Source: Klebsiella pneumoniae
GTDB taxonomy: Bacteria > Myxococcota_A > UBA796 > GCA-2862545
DNA length: 60,873 nucleotides
Assembly: GCA_945861065.1 (NCBI GenBank)
Contig: CAMASI010000016.1
Location: forward strand, 1 to 60,873
Reading direction: 5' to 3'
Shown: positions 35,971 through 44,083 of the stretch, one piece after another
How positions within the stretch are numbered: position 1 is the stretch's first letter
Layout of the letters: every line of letters begins with the position of its first letter
Made by a program: the position numbers and the translations under genes
The notes under the pieces: generated by a model
The model's database searches: none
What the model was told of the DNA's origin: nothing
What the model saw: the letters and a program-made list of their open reading frames with translations, nothing else

Positions 35971-37551
35971 ATGGTGCGCAGCTCCGTCCTCTTCAGCATT
36001 TTCCTCGCCGGTTGCGGGACCGGTCCAGGCGCCGATGGGCCTGGCGACACCGATACTGCCGCCGTCGATACGGACACGACTGGCATCAAGCCGCCAGACG
36101 AACCGCCCCCGTACCTGCATGCCGATGACGTCGGCTCGATTGTACTGGTGAAGACGACATCGGGCATCACGGGGACCGTCAACACGTCATTGTATGGCAC
36201 GTTTGCCGACAGTTTGAGCGGATTGCCCGCTGCCGCGTTGTGTGTCGCGGGGGAGTTGTGCCTGTCGGGACCGCTGCCGCCCGAGGACAACTTCGTGGAC
36301 GTGCTTGGGTTTTCTTTCCCCGCCGCTGGGGCGGAATGGACTTGGGTTGGCGACCAGATCACGGTCGGCTCCATGGACGCGCCGTTCCTGACCGATCCGG
36401 CCACGGGCAACGCCTACTACTACGACGTCGAGCCGCCCATCGAGGAGAAGGACCCGTGGTTGGTGGAGGTCGGTGGCGAGTGGGGTGACTGGTCCGGTGA
36501 CATCGCGAACTACGTGCGAATGGACGTGTTGGCGCCTGAGCTGGAGAGCGGCATCTCGTTTGGCCAGGGCGGGATCATCGCGTTTGCCTGGGAACCCAAA
36601 GAGGCGGAATCCGACGTCGTGTTGCGGATCGCTGGCGACGATTTCGACCGCGTTTGGAATCTCGCCGACGACGGTAACTTCGAGCTTTCACTGAATTCGG
36701 TCTCCTTGGATCCGTTGGGCGAGTACAAGGTGACGTTGTCTCGGTGGACGACGACGCTGGCCGAGGTCAATGACGGCAACCAACTCGAAGTCATCACGGT
36801 GGATACGAGCCAATGGACGGCGTTGGAGTGTGCCGACTGGCCGAATCTCATCATCGAAGCGAACGACGCCACGTTCTACCCCCCGATCGATCCGGCCTGG
36901 GTTTCATTTCAGATTTCGGGCATCATCGCGGGCGACCACATGTTCGACGCGTTCTATGACTACGACGCTGACGGTGACCTCGACGGAATCACCTCGCAGG
37001 TGATCTTCGGGATTTATGCTGGAGACCCCCTCTACGGCCTGGTTGAGGAGTACTTGTGCACCGTGGTGTTCGACGCGTCTGACGCGCTCGCGGTAGATCC
37101 GGCCACGTTCAACCCGATCATTCAGAAAGCAGACGGTACTGACTACGCCTTGTACAACGGCTTCATCTTCGACCTGCATGACGGGTTCACAGATTGTGGC
37201 CCGCTCGACCTCGGAACGTTTGGAACGACCGATATCCGCACCTATTTGGCGCGCGAAGATTTGTTCCAGTGGGGGTTTGCGGTCGGGGAGAAGTCACCGG
37301 CAATTACAACGCAGCTCAAGGCCGCATTCGGGGTCCCGGGTTGGCAGGATTACGCTGGCACGACGTCCTCTGGGTGGATGACGCCAAACGGCGCAACGCT
37401 GTACGAAGGCAGCTACGCGTATGGCCTGGAGCTCGGGGATTGTCCGGATGTCGCGATGCCGGAACAGCGGATTCCCACCGTGACGTCGTCGTCGTTCGAA
37501 ACGGCGTGGTGGAATTCGTTCTACTTTACCGTGTTCACGATCACGCCGTAG
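35971..37551 (+). CDS. Unknown large lipoprotein
   Basis: The 526-residue product starts MVRSSVLFSIFLAGCGTG, Cys at 15. A Gly/Asp/Thr linker (GDTDTAAVDTDTTG) extends to about 45. The mature part is beta-rich with repeated acidic-aromatic segments: WVEVGGEWGDWSG-like stretches, FQISGIIAGDHMFDAFYDYDADGDLDG (a calcium-loop-like motif), TIRTYLARE and SSFETAWWNSFYFTVFT at the end. I do not recognise the family. The C-terminal aromatic strand could fit an outer-membrane interaction, which is an inference. Its 3' end overlaps the convergent TPR gene by 11 bases. Confidence 0.75.
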   Translation: MVRSSVLFSIFLAGCGTGPGADGPGDTDTAAVDTDTTGIKPPDEPPPYLHADDVGSIVLVKTTSGITGTVNTSLYGTFADSLSGLPAAALCVAGELCLSGPLPPEDNFVDVLGFSFPAAGAEWTWVGDQITVGSMDAPFLTDPATGNAYYYDVEPPIEEKDPWLVEVGGEWGDWSGDIANYVRMDVLAPELESGISFGQGGIIAFAWEPKEAESDVVLRIAGDDFDRVWNLADDGNFELSLNSVSLDPLGEYKVTLSRWTTTLAEVNDGNQLEVITVDTSQWTALECADWPNLIIEANDATFYPPIDPAWVSFQISGIIAGDHMFDAFYDYDADGDLDGITSQVIFGIYAGDPLYGLVEEYLCTVVFDASDALAVDPATFNPIIQKADGTDYALYNGFIFDLHDGFTDCGPLDLGTFGTTDIRTYLAREDLFQWGFAVGEKSPAITTQLKAAFGVPGWQDYAGTTSSGWMTPNGATLYEGSYAYGLELGDCPDVAMPEQRIPTVTSSSFETAWWNSFYFTVFTITP

Positions 37552-38836
37552 GCCACACGGCAGCCACCCGTGCTGCCTGTTGTTCGTCTGAGGCGTCAAG
37601 TACGGCTTCGCGGAGTTCGTCGGCGTCTGACGCAGACTGCGCGCGCGCCATAAGAGCGCCCATCCAGCCGTCTTCCCAACTGTCGTCTCCGGGAAGTTTC
37701 GCGACGTCGTCGGCCAATTCGAGTGCGCGGGTCTTTTCGATCCCATCCTCCAGGTACAACGTGGCGAGTAGTCGCATCGACTCGCGGTCCGGTGCCGTGG
37801 CGCCGCATTTTCCAGGTGTGCAACAAACCGCAGTGAGGCCAGCTTCAAGCGCGACCATCGCGGGCAATCGGTGGCCGCCCCGCAAGCGTACGCGCGCCAA
37901 CATTCGGTAAGGGTCCATCTGGCCAGGGTGCGTGCGGATCAGCTCGGTCCACACCCGTTCGGCACCCGCGAGGTCGCCGGTGGCTTCGCGCAGCACGCCT
38001 TCCAGGCCTCGGCCAGGGTGTTTCGGCCCGAGGGTGTGGAGCACCCGGAGGCCGCCAGCGGGGTCGCCCGCCGCGGCGAGCAGGTCCGCCAAGAATACGC
38101 CGGAGTGCACGGTGCCGATCTGGGCATGTTTGCCGTGTTTTTCGGCGAACAACGCAGCGTAGGTCGCGGCCTGCGCCACGTCGCCGAGGGCGGCGCTTGT
38201 CCGCGCCAACTCCCAACACACTGCCGGGTGCGTCGTGTCCAACGCCAACAAGGCGGGATTTGCCAAGTCTGGGCGGCCATCGTCGAGGTCGAGGACCGCC
38301 CTTAGAAAGGGGGCGCCCAGTGCCGCGACCTGGGTGCGCAGGGCTTCGGGGTAGCCTTCGAGCAGCAGGGCGGCGCGTGCGGCCGTTTCGTCGTTGGTGG
38401 AACCGTCTACGAGGTCATTTCGTTGGGTGATCCATTGCGGCAGCTCTTGCGCCAGCGGATCCACCTGGCGCGCACGCGCTTCATGGGCGGCGAGGCGGGC
38501 GGCGACGGTGGCCTCGTTCTCGACGCGATCGGTCCGAATCTGGCGGCGCGCGTCGGCGATTTCGCGTGCGAGCCGTCCGTGACTGAACTGATCCACCAAG
38601 CTGAGGTGCTCGGTGGCGCGTTCGTCGTTGCCCGCGGCGGCGCAGGCCACCGCCTCACGGAGGTTGAGTCGGGCGAGACCCACCTCGGCGTCGGTGCGCA
38701 CGGCCAGCGCTTCCGGACCGGCGAGGTCGAGCATGTCAAGACGCGCTTCTGCGAAACGCCCTGCCTCCACCATGCGGGTGCCTCGCTCGATCCTTTCGGC
38801 GGGGGACGGAAATAGCCAGCGCCACAGGCCCATCAT
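37541..38836 (-). CDS. TPR-like helical repeat protein
   Basis: The 431-residue product is almost entirely amphipathic helices with the A/L/G pattern of tetratricopeptide repeats, for example GRFAEARLDMLDL, CWELARTSAALGDVAQAATYAA and GLEGVLREATGDLAGAERVWTEL. A Cys cluster (AVCCTPGKCGATAP) near residue 345 could bind metal or be structural. There is no signal peptide, but the N-terminus MMGLWRWLFPSPAERIERGTRM has a short hydrophobic start. The role is probably a scaffold. The ATG overlaps the def stop as ATGA, so the gene is translated together with peptide deformylase. Confidence 0.7.
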   Translation of the reverse strand: MMGLWRWLFPSPAERIERGTRMVEAGRFAEARLDMLDLAGPEALAVRTDAEVGLARLNLREAVACAAAGNDERATEHLSLVDQFSHGRLAREIADARRQIRTDRVENEATVAARLAAHEARARQVDPLAQELPQWITQRNDLVDGSTNDETAARAALLLEGYPEALRTQVAALGAPFLRAVLDLDDGRPDLANPALLALDTTHPAVCWELARTSAALGDVAQAATYAALFAEKHGKHAQIGTVHSGVFLADLLAAAGDPAGGLRVLHTLGPKHPGRGLEGVLREATGDLAGAERVWTELIRTHPGQMDPYRMLARVRLRGGHRLPAMVALEAGLTAVCCTPGKCGATAPDRESMRLLATLYLEDGIEKTRALELADDVAKLPGDDSWEDGWMGALMARAQSASDADELREAVLDASDEQQAARVAAVWPTA

Positions 38837-39414
38837 TCCTCCGTGTCGGGGTCGGAACCGTCGGTGTCGTCGTCTCCTTCGTCATCGGGATCGGCGTCGG
38901 CGTCGGGATCGATATCGTCGCTGTACCGTCGCCATTCTCGTAGGAACATGAGCGTACCCGGTTCGATTCTGTCCACGTAGAGAACACCGTCAAGGTGGTC
39001 GCATTCGTGCTGAACGACGACGGCGGAAAAGCCGCGAAGTTCAAGGTCTTTGGCGGTTCCGTCGCGATCGAGCGCTTGGATACGAACGTGGTCGGGGCGG
39101 ATCACAAGGCCGCGCATGCCCTCCACCGACAAACAACCCTCCCACGTGCGCCGCGTGGTGGTTCCGATCACGGTAATGACGGGGTTGATAAAGAACTCGG
39201 GCCCCTTTTCTTCGTCGACTTCCGCGAGTACGACGCGGATCGGCGTGTGGAGTTGCGGCGCGGCCAGGCCGACGCCTACGACCTCGGCCAACGTCTCCAA
39301 CATGTCGTCGCAGAAGGCCTGAAACGCTGGATTTGAAAGGGCGCGTGGGTCAACGGCTTCGCTGGGAACGCGCAAGATGGGGTGCCCCATCTGGGCCACG
39401 CGTAGGATGGCCAT
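38833..39414 (-). CDS. def: Peptide deformylase with acidic C-terminal tail
   Basis: The 193-residue enzyme removes the formyl group from the N-terminal Met of new proteins, using Fe2+ or Zn2+. The three motifs are intact: VGVGLAAPQ (motif 1, about 46-54), WEGCLSVEG (motif 2 with Cys ligand) and VVQHECDHLDGVLYVDR (motif 3 with two His and the Glu base). Beyond the usual length, residues from about 165 form an acidic tail (DDIDPDADADPDDEGDDD). Its role is unknown, but it could be a loop or binding tail. It is the first gene of a unit with the TPR gene and divergent from the gene at 39467. Confidence 0.95.
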   Translation of the reverse strand: MAILRVAQMGHPILRVPSEAVDPRALSNPAFQAFCDDMLETLAEVVGVGLAAPQLHTPIRVVLAEVDEEKGPEFFINPVITVIGTTTRRTWEGCLSVEGMRGLVIRPDHVRIQALDRDGTAKDLELRGFSAVVVQHECDHLDGVLYVDRIEPGTLMFLREWRRYSDDIDPDADADPDDEGDDDTDGSDPDTEE

Positions 39415-39466
39415 CGTGCCTCCGGGGCGCTGCCGTTATCCCTGCGCTCGCGGAGTGCGAACGCAG

Positions 39467-40348
39467 ATGTGGTGGATGGCGAATGCTTTGGCTGCGCCCA
39501 TGGTCGAGCGCGTGACCGCGGGGGAATCGTGGAAGGGGTGGGCGCTGGCCGATGGCGCACACGTTGTGATCCACTTCACGGGGGACCTGGACGGGTCGGC
39601 CGTGCCTTGTCCTTGTGGCGACGACAATCCGGGAGGCGTGGCCCGAATCGTGGCCGTTCATCACCACCTGCAGCCTGCGCTGTTGGTGGACGCCGGCGGA
39701 TGGGCGCGAGCGACGCCGTCGGAGGAAGGACCGGGCCTGCACGCGGAAGCGAGCGCCGCAAACGCGGTCATGCGCAGCGTCATGTCGGATTGGGATGTGT
39801 TGGGCGTGGGGTACCGGGACCTGCCAGGGTTGGGCGTTGACCTGCCCTCATCGGCCCGTTCGGCCACTGCTGTTGGCGGTTTACCCACGTGGGCTCGGTT
39901 TGACGTGGCGGGCATCTCGTTGGTGGTGACGTCGGTCTCAGGGGCTGGCATGTTGCATATGCAGCCTACGGGTTGGACTTGGCCGACGCCCGAGGACGCA
40001 CTTCGCACCGCGCTCTCCTCTGTTTCCGATGCCGACGTTGTCGTGGTGCTTGCTTTTGACGTGGGTGACGTCGAAACCCTGTTGCAGTTGCCGCATGTGG
40101 ACGTGGTGATCGACGCAACTCGGGCTGAGCGGCCGCTGCCAGCCTCGGCGGTAGGCGACGCGGTTTGGGCGCACACGGTGAAAGGCGGCTGGTTGGGGGA
40201 GTTGCGCCTATGGGTAGAAGAGGGCGTGGTGGTTCGCGCTGTGGACCGGCACCTGCCGCTCGGCGTGCACGTGCCCGAGGATCGCGACGTGTTGAAACAG
40301 CTCAGCGAAAAGCCGCTTCGGCATCGTCGATCCACATCGTCTCCGTGA
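39467..40348 (+). CDS. Degenerate UshA/5'-nucleotidase-like metallophosphoesterase-fold protein
   Basis: The 293-residue product follows the layout of the catalytic domain of 5'-nucleotidase/UshA-type enzymes. VVIHFTGDLDGSAVPCPCG corresponds to the first metal strand, GGVARIVAVHHHLQPALLVDAG to the helix and second strand, VGYRDLPGLG to the GNHE region, and WPTPEDALRTALSSVSDADVVVVLAFD to the later strand. Key residues look lost: DxH is DLD, DAGD is DAGG, and GNHE is replaced. The protein is therefore probably not an active phosphatase and may bind a ligand. The start is uncertain: ATG at 39467 has GGAG 11 bases upstream, and 39476 or 39500 are alternatives. No clear signal peptide is seen. It converges with lipB, overlapping by 47 bases. 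Confidence 0.6.
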   Translation: MWWMANALAAPMVERVTAGESWKGWALADGAHVVIHFTGDLDGSAVPCPCGDDNPGGVARIVAVHHHLQPALLVDAGGWARATPSEEGPGLHAEASAANAVMRSVMSDWDVLGVGYRDLPGLGVDLPSSARSATAVGGLPTWARFDVAGISLVVTSVSGAGMLHMQPTGWTWPTPEDALRTALSSVSDADVVVVLAFDVGDVETLLQLPHVDVVIDATRAERPLPASAVGDAVWAHTVKGGWLGELRLWVEEGVVVRAVDRHLPLGVHVPEDRDVLKQLSEKPLRHRRSTSSP

Positions 40349-40979
40349 GCGGACGTCCGAGCCGGTGAGCCAGCGCGTCGGCTAGGGGGTCGCGCAGTGC
40401 CTCCAACGCCGGCGCCGGTGTTTTGTGGTCGGCGAGACGGGTCATGACCGTCGACGGAAACCCGCACGGGGAGATGCTGTCGAACGAGGTGGGATCGCTG
40501 TGCACATTCAGCGCGAGTCCGTGCCACGTCACCCAGCGTCGGCAGGCAATTCCCACGGAGCACACTTTTCGCGGAAGGCCGGGTGGTGACGGCAACCACA
40601 CGCCGGTGTTGCGGCTGTCTCGCTGACTTGGAAGTCCGAGCTCCGCCAAGACGTCGATCACAGCCTGCTCGAGGGCGCGCATATGGGCGTGCAGGTCGCG
40701 TTGAGGTGGGTGCAGCGCGACGATGGGGTAGGCCACGAGCTGGCCGGGCCCATGCCAGGTGGCCTGGCCGCCTCGTTCCACTTCGACGACCGGCGTGGCA
40801 CCGGGATCGAGCAGGCCGAGCGCAGCGTCCCGACCCCGTCCGACCGTGATGGTCGGTGCGTGTTCGAGGAGCAGTAGGACGTCCTGGCCTTCGCCCCGGC
40901 TCCGTTGGTCGACGAGGCGTCGCTGTAGGTCGTGCACCGTCGCGTAGGGGGACAAACCTCGCAGAACCGCCGCGATCAT
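40302..40979 (-). CDS. lipB: Octanoyl-[ACP]:protein octanoyltransferase LipB
   Basis: The 225-residue enzyme transfers octanoyl groups from acyl-carrier protein to lipoyl domains of dehydrogenase complexes. Family motifs include LLLEHAPTITVGRG, ERGGQATWHGPGQLVAYPIV (the conserved RGGxxTxHGPGQ), RDSRNTGVWLP, KVCSVGIACRRWVTWHGLALNV (with the catalytic Lys and downstream WHGxALNV) and ISPCGF (Cys). Start ATG at 40979 overlaps the tmk stop as ATGA; an ATG six codons earlier in frame is less likely. It is co-transcribed with tmk. Confidence 0.95.
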   Translation of the reverse strand: MIAAVLRGLSPYATVHDLQRRLVDQRSRGEGQDVLLLLEHAPTITVGRGRDAALGLLDPGATPVVEVERGGQATWHGPGQLVAYPIVALHPPQRDLHAHMRALEQAVIDVLAELGLPSQRDSRNTGVWLPSPPGLPRKVCSVGIACRRWVTWHGLALNVHSDPTSFDSISPCGFPSTVMTRLADHKTPAPALEALRDPLADALAHRLGRPLTETMWIDDAEAAFR

Positions 40980-41575
40980 GCGCCGACGAGCGCCCACACC
41001 GCGTCCGCCACGGTGTCGGGGCTGGTTGTCCCGTCGATTTCTTCGATCCGGTCGCCGACAGACCTGCGCAACAGGAGGGCCTGGTCGTACGCCTTGGAGA
41101 CCTTGCGAAGGGCCTCCTCGCGCTCGTAAATCTCCGTGGTCTGCCCTCGGTTGGCGATCCGCGCCAGAGCGACGTCGACTGGCACACGTAAGAACAAGAC
41201 GATGTGCGGCGTTGGAAACGTTTGGTTGAGCACGTGTACGTCTTGCATCGGGAGTTCGAGCGATTGGTAGGCCAACGAGCTGTGAAGGTAACGATCGCTG
41301 ACCACGTCGGCGCCGCGGGCGATGGCTGGGCCAACCCGCCGAAACAGGTGATCTGCACGGTCAGCGGCGAACATCCAAGGCAGGGCGCGGCGCGAGGGCG
41401 CATCCGGGTGGCCTTTGAGCGTTTCGCGAATCAGCCGACCCAGGGGGAGGTCACTGGGTTCGGCGGTGGTCAGGACCGTACGCCCCGCTGCGGTCAGTCT
41501 GGCCGCGAGACATGCAACTTGGGTGGTTGTACCTGCGCCGTCGAGGCCCTCGAGAACGATGAAGCGGCCGGTCAA
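40976..41575 (-). CDS. tmk: Thymidylate kinase
   Basis: The 199-residue enzyme phosphorylates dTMP to dTDP in DNA precursor supply. It has a P-loop (VLEGLDGAGTTTQV, about 8-20), the TAEPSDLPLGRLIR segment, MFAADRADHLFRRV, and the DRYLHSSLAYQ motif (dTMP-binding Asp-Arg-Tyr). The LID region follows (RIANRGQTTEIYEREEALRKV). Length is normal (about 200). lipB is coupled downstream through an ATGA overlap. The 73-base interval to the divergent lipoprotein at 41649 must contain promoters for both sides. Confidence 0.95.
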   Translation of the reverse strand: MTGRFIVLEGLDGAGTTTQVACLAARLTAAGRTVLTTAEPSDLPLGRLIRETLKGHPDAPSRRALPWMFAADRADHLFRRVGPAIARGADVVSDRYLHSSLAYQSLELPMQDVHVLNQTFPTPHIVLFLRVPVDVALARIANRGQTTEIYEREEALRKVSKAYDQALLLRRSVGDRIEEIDGTTSPDTVADAVWALVGA

Positions 41576-41648
41576 GTGATTTCTCCCTGCGTCGCGCGGC
41601 CCGGTGGGCTAACCTGGGTGGCCAGCAACCGATGCGGAGTCTCGGTCC

Positions 41649-41891
41649 ATGACGCGCTTCATCCCCCTGCTGTTGATCATCACGGGTTGTTCGGGCACCG
41701 ACCGAGGAACGGACCCGATCGATACCGCGTCTGTTGACTCGCCGGACGCGGACACGGACACGGACGCGGATAGCGACGTCGATGCTGACGCCGATGGCGA
41801 CGCCGATGATCTTGCGCGTGAGCGCCTTGATTCCGGGGGTGGTTTCGGAGACAGCGCCTTTGGCGAGTCGGGCGTTCAAGACAGCAGCTGA
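41649..41891 (+). CDS. Small Asp-rich lipoprotein
   Basis: This 80-residue product starts MTRFIPLLLIITGCSGTD, Cys at 14. It continues with a low-complexity acidic tract (DADTDTDADSDVDADADGDADD) and a Gly/Ser-rich end. The linker-like composition resembles the N-terminal linkers of the larger lipoproteins in the window. It may be a stand-alone surface linker or a remnant of a larger lipoprotein. It is 7 bases upstream of the next lipoprotein gene. Confidence 0.6.
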   Translation: MTRFIPLLLIITGCSGTDRGTDPIDTASVDSPDADTDTDADSDVDADADGDADDLARERLDSGGGFGDSAFGESGVQDSS

Positions 41892-41898
41892 GGCGGCG

Positions 41899-42735
41899 AT
41901 GCGGAGCCTGCTTGCGCTTTTGCTGACCTGTTGCGGACCAAAGCCCGTGCCCGTCGCGTACCCGTTGGCGGTGCCAGACACGTTGGCGAATGAAAACGTA
42001 CACCTGCTGTACCAGCCCGGCGCGGAATCCATCGGCTCGTTTTCGGCGTCGGAGCCTGGACCTGCGGCTGACGAACGAGGTCTTGGCCGAACCGCCTGCT
42101 CCGAGTTCTTGGCGGTGACGCCTTCGGAGCCCAGCGTGCCGCCTCGTGGGCTGGTGAATGCGGGACCGGAGGCTGCGGTTCGGGCGGGTCGGGCGTCGGC
42201 AGACGGGGCGGTGACAGTTTGGGGCGACGTGGTGCCACAGGCCGGTCGCAAGGCGGCGATTGCCGACCCTAATGGCCTATCGGCATGTTGCCAGGCCCAT
42301 CCTGACGGTTGCTCGGGCTGGTATGTATCGGAGACTTGGTCCGGGACGGGCCAGATGTACCATCCGACCGTGGCGGAAGGCGGCATGGCTTGGGCCACTG
42401 GGGCGACGCTGCACGAGTCTCCTTGGGCGTTTGCGCTGAGCAGCAACCCCTACGTTTCGCCGGGTTGTGGACCGTGGCAGCTCGAGCTTCCGGTCGCGTC
42501 GGGCGGCGTGTACGCGCTCGGCGTGTCGAACGCGACATTCTCCGAACGCACAGCGACAACGGACGCGGTGGCGCGCATGCGGGAGTCCATGATCGTGCAA
42601 CTTCGTCAGCGCGGGCTGTCCGATGGGCTGGTGGAGCAGTTGCGCGAGGAGCGGTGGTGTGTGGAGACCTTCCCGGGTGCGGGGGGGGATCAGTTTATCG
42701 CGCAGGTTCTCGCCTATGTCCCGGTGGTTCCATGA
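41899..42735 (+). CDS. Unknown Cys-containing lipoprotein
   Basis: The 278-residue product begins MRSLLALLLTCCGPKPVPVAY, Cys at 11. The body has a CCQAHPDGC Cys cluster, then a segment (MYHPTVAEGGMAWATGATLHESPWAF) and a helix (ARMRESMIVQLRQRGLSDGLVEQLREERW) near the C-terminus. The helix and the final strand (QFIAQVLAYVPV) faintly recall LPP20-like outer-membrane lipoproteins, but I cannot assign it. Its stop overlaps the next gene as ATGA, so the two are probably translated together. Confidence 0.7.
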   Translation: MRSLLALLLTCCGPKPVPVAYPLAVPDTLANENVHLLYQPGAESIGSFSASEPGPAADERGLGRTACSEFLAVTPSEPSVPPRGLVNAGPEAAVRAGRASADGAVTVWGDVVPQAGRKAAIADPNGLSACCQAHPDGCSGWYVSETWSGTGQMYHPTVAEGGMAWATGATLHESPWAFALSSNPYVSPGCGPWQLELPVASGGVYALGVSNATFSERTATTDAVARMRESMIVQLRQRGLSDGLVEQLREERWCVETFPGAGGDQFIAQVLAYVPVVP

Positions 42736-43007
42736 TTTTCGTTGGGTGGTTGGCCTGCACTGTGGGCATGACGTCGCTGACCGCAGTGGACGTCAATCGT
42801 AATCTCGTGGCCGTGATGGAATCCAGCCAGGGTTGCACACGAAGTGCAGCCGGTGAGGTCCGAGACGTCGCTGGGAACATGTTGTGGCATGTGGATCTTC
42901 CGGATTGTGATTGGTCGAAGGGCGAAGTGAAATGGGAGGAGGGCACGGCAGTGTTTCGGTGCGCACCGGGCGTCGAAGTGCGCAGCGAACCTTGGCAACC
43001 CCGGTGA
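42732..43007 (+). CDS. Small secreted or lipid-anchored unknown protein
   Basis: The 91-residue product starts MIFVGWLACTVGMTSLTAVDVN. Cys at 9 follows GWLA, so a very short lipoprotein signal is possible; a plain Sec signal is the alternative. The rest contains two more Cys (SQGCTRS, LPDCDWS) plus FRCAP and looks like a small disulfide-bonded domain. It starts in an ATGA overlap with the upstream lipoprotein and its stop overlaps the flavin reductase start as GTGA, so three genes form one tightly packed unit. Confidence 0.6.
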   Translation: MIFVGWLACTVGMTSLTAVDVNRNLVAVMESSQGCTRSAAGEVRDVAGNMLWHVDLPDCDWSKGEVKWEEGTAVFRCAPGVEVRSEPWQPR

Positions 43008-43477
43008 CCGGCGAGGCGTTTCGAGAGGCCTTGTCCAATTGGGCCTCAGGCGTGGCCGTGGTGACGACGACCGACGAGGGCCTGTCCTACGGACTGACGG
43101 TGTCGAGTTTTACGTCGGTATCCATGGACCCGCCGTTGATTCTCGTGTGCATTGCGACGGAAAATAGGTTGCCGGAAATGGTGGAAAAGAGCGGTGGTTT
43201 CGCCGTGAGCGTGCTTGGGAATGTGCAGGAATCGGCGAGCCGATATTTTGCTCGACCGGGTCGTGCGCCCACCGAGGATTTCACCGAGGTCGATGGGGAG
43301 TGGACGAGCGCGGGACAGCCAGTGGTGCGAGGCGCCATTGCCAACCTCGTGTGTACTTTGCATGCGCTTCATCCGGCAGGCGACCACGTCGTGTTGGTCG
43401 GGCGGGTCGTAGAGGTGTCTTGTACCGAGGGCGAACCGTTATTGTATTGGCGCCGAGGATATCGGGGATTGAGTTAG
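43004..43477 (+). CDS. Flavin reductase-like FMN-binding domain protein
   Basis: The 157-residue cytoplasmic protein matches the flavin-reductase (PF01613) split-barrel family that reduces FMN with NAD(P)H or binds FMN for a partner monooxygenase. Typical pieces are ALSNWASGVAVVTTTDEG, YGLTVSSFTSVSMDPPLILVCI (the FMN phosphate site), GGFAVSVLGNVQESASRYFA and DHVVLVGRVVEV. GTG at 43004 overlaps the preceding stop; an upstream in-frame ATG at 42911 would place part of the preceding gene in the protein and is rejected. No monooxygenase partner is nearby. Confidence 0.87.
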   Translation: MTGEAFREALSNWASGVAVVTTTDEGLSYGLTVSSFTSVSMDPPLILVCIATENRLPEMVEKSGGFAVSVLGNVQESASRYFARPGRAPTEDFTEVDGEWTSAGQPVVRGAIANLVCTLHALHPAGDHVVLVGRVVEVSCTEGEPLLYWRRGYRGLS

Positions 43478-43534
43478 GGCCCGCCGCAAAATAAACAGCG
43501 CATCTCGCGCGGGGCTGCATCCCGCTGGGCTTCG

Positions 43535-44083
43535 TCACGGGGACCCCAGGCCGTGGCGTGCGACGAGCCAGGACCCCGGGGACGTCTGAAGGCCCTCGGC
43601 TGAGGGCGCCTCTTGCTGAAACACGCGCCAGAACTCGACCTCGGGAACGGCGATCAAGCGAAATGCCGGGGCGCCGTCCAAGTTGTCTAATTGCGGGCAG
43701 AAAGGCCCTTCACGCGCAATGCGAATTCCCACGATCGGTTGTCCGCCGAGGATGGTGGGCTTCCGGACCTCAATTTCCACGCGATTTGGTTTGGCACGCA
43801 TTTCAAATGGATTGGGTTTCACCAATAAGGAACGCACGAGCACGAGGCCCAGGGACTCCACCAGCCGAAAACGCCCAACCTGAGCGATCCATCGCACCTG
43901 TTCCGCCACCGCGGCGTAATCCACGCTGCAATTGAGGTTCCCGGTGTCGCCCGCTTCGGTCAGCGACAGGTGGAGGTCGACGTCGATTTCGACTCGCTGT
44001 GGCGTGATCCGCTCGGACGGCAGAATGCCGACGATGCAGTCAACGACGATGTTTCGGAGGACGACGCAGCCCATGACGCTCAA
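43535..44083 (-). CDS. folB: Dihydroneopterin aldolase, C-terminally extended
   Basis: The 182-residue protein matches dihydroneopterin aldolase, which cleaves 7,8-dihydroneopterin in folate synthesis. Family motifs are CIVGILPSERITPQRVEIDVDL, CSVDYAAVAEQVRWI, LVESLGLVLVRSLL and VEIEVRKPTILGGQP, with a Lys-Pro motif near the active site. The normal length is about 120; the extra 60 C-terminal residues are not recognised. The start is either TTG at 44083, which forms a TTGA overlap with the upstream SDR stop, or ATG at 44074. The genes upstream (SDR, GT87) are on the same strand and probably co-transcribed. Confidence 0.87.
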   Translation of the reverse strand: MSVMGCVVLRNIVVDCIVGILPSERITPQRVEIDVDLHLSLTEAGDTGNLNCSVDYAAVAEQVRWIAQVGRFRLVESLGLVLVRSLLVKPNPFEMRAKPNRVEIEVRKPTILGGQPIVGIRIAREGPFCPQLDNLDGAPAFRLIAVPEVEFWRVFQQEAPSAEGLQTSPGSWLVARHGLGSP

